Shown: piece after piece, positions 1 to 6,752 of the stretch | Numbering within the stretch: the stretch's first letter is position 1 | How the letters are laid out: every line of letters begins with the position of its first letter | Assembly: GCA_023457935.1 (NCBI GenBank) | Contig: JAEXBA010000060.1 | Location: forward strand, 1-12,371 | Source: Bacteroidota bacterium | GTDB lineage: Bacteria; Bacteroidota; Bacteroidia; Flavobacteriales; Weeksellaceae | Length of the DNA: 12,371 nucleotides | Direction: 5' to 3' | Notes under the pieces: generated by a model | What the model saw: only the letters and a program-made list of their open reading frames with translations | Told to the model about the DNA's origin: nothing | Database searches by the model: none | Program-made: the position numbers and the translations under genes

Positions 1-120
1 AAGTCTGTGAATTTCATGGGAAGCTCAATCCGGGGAATCGAGATTTTCTTTAAGAGTTTCGGTGCCGGCAACCGGCCGTTTCCTGTCATCCAGAATTCAG
101 TCCGGCAGCTCCTTTTTTAA
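1..120. other. Unassigned left edge; possible gene end
   Basis: No gene can be assigned with confidence. Plus-strand frame 1 is open from the window edge to a TAA at 118-120, giving a 39-residue tail ending in VRQLLF. A shorter plus-strand tail, ending in GNRDFL, is open in frame 3. On the minus strand a frame starting with ATG near 89 (MTGNGRLPAPK...) is also open to the left edge, with an internal ATG at 17-15. All are too short to judge. The frame 1 tail uses CGG for all three of its arginines, which is not typical of the neighbouring genes. A small perfect hairpin (GCCGG, loop CAA, CCGGC) lies at 64-76. Confidence 0.25.
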
Positions 121-151
121 TGGAATAACTTTAATTTACAAATAAAAACAT

Positions 152-159
152 TAATTTTG
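152..159 (+). promoter_or_regulatory. Bacteroidota -7 promoter box for the first operon
   Basis: TAATTTTG at 152-159 matches the Bacteroidota sigma-ABfr -7 consensus TAnnTTTG exactly. It lies 15 bases before the ATG at 175, giving a short leader. No convincing TTG-type -33 element is visible at the expected distance, so the call rests on the -7 box and its position. The box overlaps an alternative TTG codon at 157, which argues against translation starting there. Confidence 0.5.
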
Positions 160-174
160 CAGCCTCAAACAGGT

Positions 175-702
175 ATGTTTTCAGTTAATCATTACATCAA
201 CCAGCCGTGGTTTCCGTATCTATTCGCAATTGCTCTCGCAGTGCCGTTTCTCGTACTGTTGAGGCATTTTATTTTTGAGTATATCAAAATGAAGGATCAG
301 GAACTGAAAATGCTTACCGTGAAAGGAAATGCCGCAAACAAAAGCCAGGCATACGAAAGGATGATCCTTTTTTTGGAAAGAATTAAACCTGCCAATCTGG
401 TGGCAAAATTCGACAGAAATCTCGCACCGCACGAGTTTGTATACCTTACCGAGAAAGCCATTACCGAAGAATACGAATACAACAGTTCCCAGCAGCTGTA
501 TTTAACTAAAAATTCGTGGCAGAACGTGGTAGACTCAAAAAATGAGATTCTGAAACTGCTTCGGGAAACCTACGAAAACCTGAGTGATAACGCTACACTC
601 GAAGATTATAAAACCGTTTTTCTGATGAACTATGTGAATGGTGAAGATTTTATCGGATCCACCATGGAGTTGCTTCGCAGAGAGGTTTTACTCGTAACTT
701 AA
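175..702 (+). CDS. Conserved membrane-anchored protein of unknown function
   Basis: This encodes a 175-residue protein starting with MFSVNHYINQPWFPY. One hydrophobic segment at about residues 12-34 is followed by a basic, charged stretch. The remaining ~135 residues look soluble, mostly helical and rich in Glu, Lys, Asn and Tyr. The predicted topology is a single N-terminal anchor with a cytoplasmic C-terminal domain. I recognise it only as a conserved flavobacterial hypothetical protein, possibly a DUF7935-type family, and assign no function. An in-frame TTG at 157 would add six residues but lies inside the -7 box, so the ATG at 175 was chosen. The stop is 15 bases before the soluble pyrophosphatase gene, with no terminator between, so the two are probably co-transcribed. 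Confidence 0.8.
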   Translation: MFSVNHYINQPWFPYLFAIALAVPFLVLLRHFIFEYIKMKDQELKMLTVKGNAANKSQAYERMILFLERIKPANLVAKFDRNLAPHEFVYLTEKAITEEYEYNSSQQLYLTKNSWQNVVDSKNEILKLLRETYENLSDNATLEDYKTVFLMNYVNGEDFIGSTMELLRREVLLVT

Positions 703-717
703 AAAATTAAGAAATAT

Positions 718-1329
718 ATGATACCTAATTTCAAGGCTCATCCATGGCACGGAATCAGTGCAGGTCCTGAAGCTCCAAACGTTGTAAATGTATTCGTGGA
801 AATTGTTCCCGCTGATACCATTAAATATGAAATTGACAAACAGAGCGGTTATCTTAAAGTAGACCGTCCGCAGCAGTTTTCAAACATCATTCCGGCACTT
901 TACGGATTCATACCAAGAACGTACTGCCATGACAATGTAATGAAACTTGCCATTGAAAGTGGTGCTGACGATGTTACAATGGGCGATCATGACCCGTTGG
1001 ATATCTGCGTTCTCAGCTCACACAGCATTCATGCAGGTGGCCTGATGATGGAAGCTATTCCGATTGGCGGTTTCAAGATGATTGATAAAGGTGAGGCAGA
1101 CGATAAAGTAGTGGCAGTGATGGTGGGCGACCATGCATTCGGACACTTCAGAGATATTTCAGAATTGCCGCAGGCAGAAGTGAAAAGACTGATGCATTAT
1201 TTCCTTACCTATAAAAACCTTCCGGATGAACCTGCAAAATGCCGTATTCAGGAAGTGTACGGTGCAGATCATGCAAAACAGGTAATCGCAGCTTCCCAGA
1301 AAGATTACGCCAATAAGTTCGGCGGATAA
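718..1329 (+). CDS. ppa: Soluble inorganic pyrophosphatase, family I
   Basis: This cytoplasmic, Mg2+-dependent enzyme hydrolyses pyrophosphate to two phosphates and pulls biosynthetic reactions forward. The 203 residues align well with E. coli Ppa. IKYEIDK at 35-41 supplies K36 and E38 (E. coli K29 and E31). R50 matches R43, E28 matches E20 and Y62 matches Y55. The metal-binding motif is D90-H-D92-P-L-D95. KMIDKGEADDK supplies D123 and D128 (E. coli D97 and D102) and K130. Y165-K166 match the C-terminal phosphate-binding pair. About 18 extra residues lie between Y62 and D90 (5-TYCHDNVMKL...-3 side of the site), and His replaces the usual small residue within DxDPxD. The ATG at 718 is 15 bases after the upstream stop, so this is probably the second gene of a two-gene operon ended by the hairpin at 1355. 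Confidence 0.96.
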   Translation: MIPNFKAHPWHGISAGPEAPNVVNVFVEIVPADTIKYEIDKQSGYLKVDRPQQFSNIIPALYGFIPRTYCHDNVMKLAIESGADDVTMGDHDPLDICVLSSHSIHAGGLMMEAIPIGGFKMIDKGEADDKVVAVMVGDHAFGHFRDISELPQAEVKRLMHYFLTYKNLPDEPAKCRIQEVYGADHAKQVIAASQKDYANKFGG

Positions 1330-1354
1330 TCCGAATTTTGCATTATTAAAACGT

Positions 1355-1389
1355 AAGACAGGTGTTCAGCATCTGTCTTTTTTGTTTTT
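1355..1389 (+). terminator. Rho-independent terminator after ppa
   Basis: A 10-bp stem, 1355-1364 (AAGACAGGTG) paired with 1370-1379 (CATCTGTCTT) and including one G-T wobble, has a five-base loop and is followed by TTTTTGTTTTT. It lies 25 bases past the ppa stop and separates ppa from the membrane pyrophosphatase gene. The two pyrophosphatases are therefore probably transcribed separately. Confidence 0.88.
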
Positions 1390-1493
1390 CCTCACAAAAT
1401 GGAATGCTAATAACACGAAAAAACCAAAAACATAGCTGCAGTTCGGAGTTTTTTATTAATTTTAATTTACATTAATAAAAATTAAAGAATTAT

Positions 1494-4250
1494 ATGGAAT
1501 TGTTCTATTTAGTGCCTGTATTTGGTGTGGTGGCTTTGCTGTACACCTTCCTGCAGAGCAATTGGGTGAAAAAACAAAATGACGGAAACGAGAGAATGCG
1601 GGTAATCAGCGGACACATTGCAGACGGTGCAATGGCATTCCTTAAAGCTGAATACAAGATTCTTACTTATTTCGTGGTTATTGTAGCAGTACTTCTTGGC
1701 CTGATGGGCGCATCTCATGAAACTTCTCACTGGAGTATCGGTCTGGCATTTGTTATTGGTGCCGTATTCAGCGCTCTTGCGGGTTACATTGGGATGAAAA
1801 TTGCCACAAAAGCAAATGTAAGAACTGCAGAAGCTGCCAAAACCAGTCTCTCCAAAGCGCTGAAAGTGTCTTTTACAGGCGGATCTGTGATGGGAATGGG
1901 CGTTGCCGGACTTGCCGTTTTAGGTTTGGGTGCACTTTTCATCATTATTAAACAGATATTTGCTCCGGATTCAGGAGTGGATACGCACGAAATGGCACGA
2001 ACCATCGAAATTCTTACCGGTTTCTCACTCGGTGCGGAATCTATTGCACTTTTTGCAAGAGTTGGAGGCGGAATTTATACCAAAGCTGCCGACGTTGGAG
2101 CTGACCTTGTAGGAAAAGTGGAAGCCGGAATTCCTGAAGATGATCCAAGAAACCCGGCAACAATTGCCGACAACGTAGGAGATAATGTTGGAGATGTTGC
2201 GGGAATGGGTGCCGACCTGTTCGGTTCATATGTGGCAACCGTTTTGGCAACCATGGTTTTGGGTAGAGAAACTTTTTCTCAGGACGCGTTCGGCGGTTAT
2301 GCGCCAATCCTGCTTCCGATGCTCATTGCCGGTTTTGGGATTGTTTTTTCCATCATCGGAACTTTATTTGTAAAAATCAATGATAATGAAGGCGCTTCAA
2401 CTTCGAATGTTCAGAACGCTCTGAACCTCGGAAACTGGGGAAGTATAATCCTTACAGCAATCGCCTCTTATTTCCTGGTAAATTATCTGATGCCGGAAAC
2501 AATGACTCTGAGAGGACATGAATTCACGAAAAACGGTGTATTCGGTGCCATCATCGTTGGTCTCGTGGTGGGAACTTTGATGTCAATTATTACAGAGTAT
2601 TATACCGCAATGGGCAAAAGACCGGTGTCAAGTATCGTAAGACAGTCTTCAACCGGACACGCAACCAATATTATCGGTGGGCTTTCTGTCGGAATGGAAT
2701 CTACTTTGCTTCCGATTCTGGTTCTTGCTGGCGGTATTTACGGTTCTTATCTGTGTGCCGGACTTTACGGTGTGGCGATTGCAGCAGCGGGAATGATGGC
2801 AACAACAGCAATGCAGCTGGCCATTGATGCTTTCGGGCCGATTGCTGATAATGCCGGTGGAATTGCAGAGATGAGTGAACTTCCGAAAGAAGTAAGAGAA
2901 AGAACAGATATTCTTGACGCCGTTGGAAATACAACTGCCGCTACCGGTAAAGGTTTTGCGATTGCTTCCGCAGCGTTAACTGCTCTTGCGTTATTTGCAG
3001 CTTTTGTAGGTATCGCAGGAATTGACGGTATCGACATTTACAGAGCTGATGTTCTTGCCGGACTTTTCATCGGTGGAATGATTCCGTTTATTTTCTCTTC
3101 ACTGGCGATTACGGCTGTAGGAAAAGCTGCGATGGCGATGGTAGAGGAAGTAAGAAGACAGTTCCGCGAAATTCCTGGAATCCTTGAAGGAAAAGGAGAG
3201 CCTGAATATGAAAAATGCGTTGCTATTTCTACCGATGCTTCCATTAAGAAAATGATGCTTCCGGGTGCGATTGCAATTGTATCTCCGCTTTTGGTGGGAT
3301 TCATCTTCGGACCTGAGGTATTGGGAGGTTTCCTTGCCGGCGCAACAGTTTCCGGTGTTTTGATGGGAATGTTCCAGAATAACGCCGGCGGCGCTTGGGA
3401 CAACGCAAAAAAATCATTCGAAAAAGGGGTAGACATCAACGGAAAAACATACTATAAAGGTTCCGAACCACATAAAGCTTCTGTAACCGGTGATACAGTG
3501 GGTGATCCGTTTAAAGATACTTCAGGGCCTTCCATGAATATTCTCATTAAACTGATGTCCATAGTTTCTCTGGTTATTGCACCAACTTTGGCTTCTGTTC
3601 ATGCAGATACGATTGAAGCGAACAGACAGGCAAAAATTGCGTCACTAACCGGTGCAACGCTGGTTGGAACTTCAAATGGCCTAGCTGTAGATGAAAACGG
3701 AATTGCTTATGATCCGACGATGACAAATGATGTTATCGCACCGGTTGGAACTGTAAACGCTGACGGGGATTACGTTTATGTACTTGGTCAGGATACTCAG
3801 GTTAAACTGCCGAACGGAGAAATCATGACAATTGGTGAAAACAGTCAGCTGATTAATCTTTCTGAAGGTCTTCGTTTAAAAGATCAAACGCTTTTGGATA
3901 AAGAAAGATGGTTCACGGTTGAAAACCTTCACTTTGCAAGCGGCAGCAGCGATTTGAAACCAGGATCTGACCTTCAGCTTGATAATCTTGCAAAAATGAT
4001 GAATGCTTATCCGGCAATGCGTGTGAAATTGGGTGGCTATACGGATAATACCGGAAATCCGGATTCCAACAGATCTCTTTCCAATCTGAGAGCGCAGACC
4101 GCAAAACTGAAACTTATTGAAAAAGGTATTGCGGCGGACAGAATTGAAGCGGAAGGATACGGGCAGGAATTCCCGGTTTGTGCAGCCAATGATACTGACG
4201 AATGTAAAGCTCAGAACAGAAGAATTGATGTGAGAGTGCTTTCGATTTAA
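1494..4250 (+). CDS. hppA: Ion-pumping membrane pyrophosphatase fused to OmpA domain
   Basis: This membrane-integral pyrophosphatase couples PPi hydrolysis to cation export across the inner membrane. Residues 1-700 form the usual multi-helix core (16 helices in the family). Substrate motifs are intact: D200-VGADLVGKVE-210, EDDPRNP 215-221, D226/D230/D234, D452-NAGG, NNAGGAWDNAKK 629-640, and D667/D671/D675. GNTTA482-ATG485 has Ala where K+-independent enzymes have Lys, predicting K+ dependence. Helix 6 has LFGSYVAT (242-249) with no glutamate at either usual position; E182 in helix 5 (GFSLGAES, seven residues before R189) probably replaces it. I recall this as the flavobacterial H+-PPase arrangement. 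A soluble linker (702-805) leads to an OmpA C-terminal domain (806-918) with the peptidoglycan-contact residues D851 (GYTDNTG) and R866 (LSNLRAQ) and the NRRIDV end. At 918 residues it is about 200 longer than a plain enzyme. Automated annotation often calls such proteins sodium-translocating. Confidence 0.95.
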   Translation: MELFYLVPVFGVVALLYTFLQSNWVKKQNDGNERMRVISGHIADGAMAFLKAEYKILTYFVVIVAVLLGLMGASHETSHWSIGLAFVIGAVFSALAGYIGMKIATKANVRTAEAAKTSLSKALKVSFTGGSVMGMGVAGLAVLGLGALFIIIKQIFAPDSGVDTHEMARTIEILTGFSLGAESIALFARVGGGIYTKAADVGADLVGKVEAGIPEDDPRNPATIADNVGDNVGDVAGMGADLFGSYVATVLATMVLGRETFSQDAFGGYAPILLPMLIAGFGIVFSIIGTLFVKINDNEGASTSNVQNALNLGNWGSIILTAIASYFLVNYLMPETMTLRGHEFTKNGVFGAIIVGLVVGTLMSIITEYYTAMGKRPVSSIVRQSSTGHATNIIGGLSVGMESTLLPILVLAGGIYGSYLCAGLYGVAIAAAGMMATTAMQLAIDAFGPIADNAGGIAEMSELPKEVRERTDILDAVGNTTAATGKGFAIASAALTALALFAAFVGIAGIDGIDIYRADVLAGLFIGGMIPFIFSSLAITAVGKAAMAMVEEVRRQFREIPGILEGKGEPEYEKCVAISTDASIKKMMLPGAIAIVSPLLVGFIFGPEVLGGFLAGATVSGVLMGMFQNNAGGAWDNAKKSFEKGVDINGKTYYKGSEPHKASVTGDTVGDPFKDTSGPSMNILIKLMSIVSLVIAPTLASVHADTIEANRQAKIASLTGATLVGTSNGLAVDENGIAYDPTMTNDVIAPVGTVNADGDYVYVLGQDTQVKLPNGEIMTIGENSQLINLSEGLRLKDQTLLDKERWFTVENLHFASGSSDLKPGSDLQLDNLAKMMNAYPAMRVKLGGYTDNTGNPDSNRSLSNLRAQTAKLKLIEKGIAADRIEAEGYGQEFPVCAANDTDECKAQNRRIDVRVLSI

Positions 4251-4271
4251 GAAACATACAGAATAATGATT

Positions 4272-4297
4272 AAGCGTCACAGTTGTGGCGCTTTTTT
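4272..4297 (+). terminator. Terminator after hppA, overlapping the convergent gene's stop
   Basis: A 9-bp stem, 4272-4280 (AAGCGTCAC) paired with 4285-4293 (GTGGCGCTT) and including one wobble, has a four-base loop and runs into a T tract ending at 4297. It lies 21 bases past the hppA stop. The T tract overlaps the stop codon (4296-4298) of the convergent aminotransferase. On the minus strand the hairpin follows that stop but lacks a good T run, so it is probably weak in that direction. Confidence 0.85.
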
Positions 4298-5441
4298 ATT
4301 TGAGTTTCCGGAGGTTTTCTGCGGCTTGCAGTATTGTTTCTTCTTTTTTTGCGAAGCAGAACCTCAGTTTGCCTGTGTCGTGATGATCGTGATAAAAAGC
4401 CGAGTAAGGAATGGATGCAACCTGATGGTTTCTGATCAACGAAAGTGCAAGATCTTTATCGGAGATGCCCGGAAAACGGTCTGAGAAGCCAACTGTCTGG
4501 AAATAACCGCCCTGTGCTTTTTCAGTAATTTGGAATGGTGTATCCTGAATTACGTCGCAGAAAAGATTACGCTTCTGTTCAAAGTAATCAATATTCTTTT
4601 TAATGTCAAAAACCGCTAAACCTTTGGCCAGTGCAAACTGTGCATAAACATTGATGCTGAACGAAAGATACTGGTGAATGGCGTTGAAAAATTTCACATA
4701 TTTTTCATTGGCAATAATGTAACTGGCTTTCCATCCCGAGACATGAAAAATTTTTTCGAAGGAATAAATACAGAAGCATCTTTCCTTGATCTGCGGATGA
4801 TGATAGGCGCTGTAATGCGGTATTCCGTCAAAGGTCATTACCTGATACACTTCATCGGAAATCACAATAATATCGGTATTACTGATAATTTCCCAAAGTT
4901 GGTTCCAATCTTCCTCTTTCCAAAGTTTTCCGGTGGGATTATGCGGAGAGTTGACGATAATCGCTGCAGTTTTATCGGTGATAGCATCTTTTATTTTCTG
5001 CCAGTCGGGGTTAAAATTTTCATCAAGGGAAACGTACACGGGAATGGCATTGCGTATGCCGATTGCCGGTTCGTAAGTTTCATAGCACGGCTCAAGAACG
5101 ATCACTTCGTCGCCGGCCTCCAGAAATGTCGCCAAAGAAACATACAGACCGTACGAAGCACCGATACTTACAGCAATTTCGCTGCAGCTGACCTGTAAGG
5201 GAATGGGTCTTCTCGCCACAAATTTCATCAGATTTTCTTCCAGTTCGGGCAAAACTGCCGTTGAAGCGTACTTTGTCATGTCCTGATGAATACCTTCAAT
5301 AAGAAACTGCTTCATTTCATCACTCAAATCGTAATCCGGTGAGCCCTGGGAAAGGTTCACAGCACTGAATTCGGAAGCCAGCAGACCGATTTCTGTAAAA
5401 ATATTGACTTCATTTCTTGTATGAAGTTTTCTGAAATTCAT
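4296..5441 (-). CDS. Methionine aminotransferase-like enzyme, divergent copy
   Basis: This 381-residue fold-type I PLP-dependent aminotransferase resembles E. coli YbdL, which transaminates methionine and related amino acids. Visible landmarks are the N-terminal NLSQGSPDYD (29-38), NSPHNPTGK (164-172, PLP Asn168), ISDEVY (194-199, Asp196 and Tyr199), YSFEK (226-230, Schiff-base Lys230), HVSGWK (233-238, phosphate-binding Lys238) and KLRFCFAKKEET (Arg360, substrate carboxylate). All catalytic residues are present. It departs from the family at SFEK (usually SFGK), SQGS (usually SQGF) and GWKAS (usually GWKxG). The neighbouring copy keeps the usual residues. The two align over their full length without gaps, at about 47% identity by my hand count. 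The start is the ATG at 5441, 96 bases after the upstream paralogue. A shifted substrate preference is possible; inactivity is unlikely. Confidence 0.9.
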   Translation of the reverse strand: MNFRKLHTRNEVNIFTEIGLLASEFSAVNLSQGSPDYDLSDEMKQFLIEGIHQDMTKYASTAVLPELEENLMKFVARRPIPLQVSCSEIAVSIGASYGLYVSLATFLEAGDEVIVLEPCYETYEPAIGIRNAIPVYVSLDENFNPDWQKIKDAITDKTAAIIVNSPHNPTGKLWKEEDWNQLWEIISNTDIIVISDEVYQVMTFDGIPHYSAYHHPQIKERCFCIYSFEKIFHVSGWKASYIIANEKYVKFFNAIHQYLSFSINVYAQFALAKGLAVFDIKKNIDYFEQKRNLFCDVIQDTPFQITEKAQGGYFQTVGFSDRFPGISDKDLALSLIRNHQVASIPYSAFYHDHHDTGKLRFCFAKKEETILQAAENLRKLK

Positions 5442-5537
5442 TTGCAGAAAATAGATTTAATCCAGATATTACTTTTTCTAAATGTAGAAAGTTTATTTGA
5501 GACTGCAAAATCTATTCTTCACACAGGGGATTGAAAA

Positions 5538-6683
5538 TCAGATTAATTGCTTCAGATTTTCTACTGCTTTTACGATCGTTTCCTCTTTTTTTGCGAAGCA
5601 GAACCGGATATTCCCTGTGTTTTTCTGATCATGGTAAAATGCCGAAACGGGTATAGTGGCCACCTTATATTTTTCGGTAAGCCAAACGGCAAATTCCTTA
5701 TCAGAAACAGCATCGTGAAACCCTCTGAAATTTGCAGTCTGAAAATAACTGCCGTTAGCCCGCGCGCTTATTTTGAATGGCGTATCCTTCATCATTTCCA
5801 CGAAAAGATCTCTGCGCTGCTGGATCACACGGCGGTTTTCCTGCACATCGAAAACCTCAAGGTATCTGGCAAGAGCGTACTGCGCCGGAGCATTCACACA
5901 GAAAGTCATGTACTGATGAATTCTTCTGAAGGCATTCATCAGTTCCGGTTCGGCAATGATATAGCCAATCTTCCAGCCTGTAATGTGGAACATTTTTCCA
6001 AACGAGAAAATACTGAAACTGCGCTTGCGCAGTTCCGGATGATGAAAGGCGCTTACGAATTCATGGTCATCGTACACCAGCAAATCGTATACTTCATCAG
6101 AAATCACAATAATGTCGGTATCTTTAATACACTCATAAAACTGGTTGATAGCTTCAGCATTCCATATTTTTCCGCTTGGATTGTGCGGTGAATTAATGAT
6201 GACGGCGCGCGTTTTCTCAGTAACCGCATTTTTCAGATCATTCCAGTTCAGTTCAAAATTTTCGTTCAGCTGAACAAAAACCGGAATACCACCGTTCATC
6301 TCAATGGAAGGCACATAGCTGTCGTAACAGGGTTCAAAAACAATCACTTCATCTCCGGGCTGCAGAATAGCTGTGAGCGCAGCATAAATGCCGTACGTTA
6401 CACCCGGAATCACCGTTATTTCCTCTTTGTTGAAAACCAGCTTTTGCGGGCGGTCTGAATTAAAGGTAATCAGATTATCAATCAGTTCCGGATTTCCTGA
6501 CAGCGGAGCGTACTGATTAAAGTTTCTATCTGCAGCTTCTGCAAGCAGTTTCTTAAGACGCGGATCAATTTCGTAATCCGGAAAACCCTGCGAAAGATTT
6601 ACTGCTTTGTTTTTTTGCGCGAGCGCCGACATTTCTGAAAATATAGTAAGGTCTGATCCTGAGTGTTTGCGTGGAAGTTTCAT
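5538..6683 (-). CDS. Methionine aminotransferase (YbdL-like), canonical copy
   Basis: This 381-residue fold-type I PLP aminotransferase keeps the full YbdL-type signature: NLSQGFPDYE (29-38), NSPHNPSGK (164-172), ISDEVY (194-199), FSFGK (226-230, Schiff-base Lys230), HITGWKIGY (233-241) and NIRFCFAKKEET (Arg360). The expected activity is transamination of methionine with its 2-oxo acid (KMTB), for example as the last step of methionine salvage, in the cytoplasm. It is the upstream member of a tandem pair; the downstream paralogue starts 96 bases past this stop, with no clear terminator between. It diverges from the M28 peptidase gene across a 69-base intergenic region. The ATG at 6683 is preceded by TAAATTTA, a seven-of-eight match to the -7 box. 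Kynurenine- or glutamine-related transaminases are near relatives, so the substrate is inferred. Confidence 0.92.
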   Translation of the reverse strand: MKLPRKHSGSDLTIFSEMSALAQKNKAVNLSQGFPDYEIDPRLKKLLAEAADRNFNQYAPLSGNPELIDNLITFNSDRPQKLVFNKEEITVIPGVTYGIYAALTAILQPGDEVIVFEPCYDSYVPSIEMNGGIPVFVQLNENFELNWNDLKNAVTEKTRAVIINSPHNPSGKIWNAEAINQFYECIKDTDIIVISDEVYDLLVYDDHEFVSAFHHPELRKRSFSIFSFGKMFHITGWKIGYIIAEPELMNAFRRIHQYMTFCVNAPAQYALARYLEVFDVQENRRVIQQRRDLFVEMMKDTPFKISARANGSYFQTANFRGFHDAVSDKEFAVWLTEKYKVATIPVSAFYHDQKNTGNIRFCFAKKEETIVKAVENLKQLI

Positions 6684-6752
6684 AAACTAAATTTATGTTA
6701 TTTTTCCCTTTATAACAGCCATTTTTACTATTTTTATCGAAATTAATACTAC
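6684..6752. promoter_or_regulatory. Divergent promoter region, aminotransferase and M28 peptidase
   Basis: This 69-base AT-rich gap separates two divergent start codons and must contain promoters for both unless transcription reads in from elsewhere. TATTTTTA on the plus strand and TAAATTTA on the minus strand each match TAnnTTTG at seven of eight positions. Neither has a clear -33 element. No operator-like repeat is evident. Confidence 0.4.

Noticed and set aside
64..76. GCCGG-CAA-CCGGC hairpin as a terminator
   Set aside because: The stem is only five base pairs and is not directly followed by a T run.
1390..1493. Promoter TAATTTTA before hppA (1457-1464)
   Set aside because: It lacks the final G of the TAnnTTTG box and has no -33 element; it is possible but not strong enough to list in such AT-rich sequence.
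3038..3439. Minus-strand open frame of 133 codons inside hppA
   Set aside because: It is opposite the conserved pyrophosphatase core, and its Ala/Pro/Ser-rich product is typical of an antisense shadow.
3876..4280. Minus-strand open frame opposite the OmpA domain
   Set aside because: It is antisense to a recognisable OmpA domain with conserved residues; no independent evidence supports it.
4674..5198. Plus-strand open frame of 174 codons opposite the divergent aminotransferase
   Set aside because: It is antisense to a conserved enzyme. The similar frame opposite the paralogue is explained by the shared ancestry of the sense genes.
5442..5537. Hairpin TTTCTA/TAGAAA between the two aminotransferases as a terminator
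   Set aside because: It is a six-pair AT stem with no proper T tract, too weak to call.
5547..6191. Plus-strand open frame of 214 codons opposite the canonical aminotransferase
   Set aside because: It lies wholly antisense to a clearly conserved enzyme, has no family features or promoter, and follows from the composition of the coding strand.
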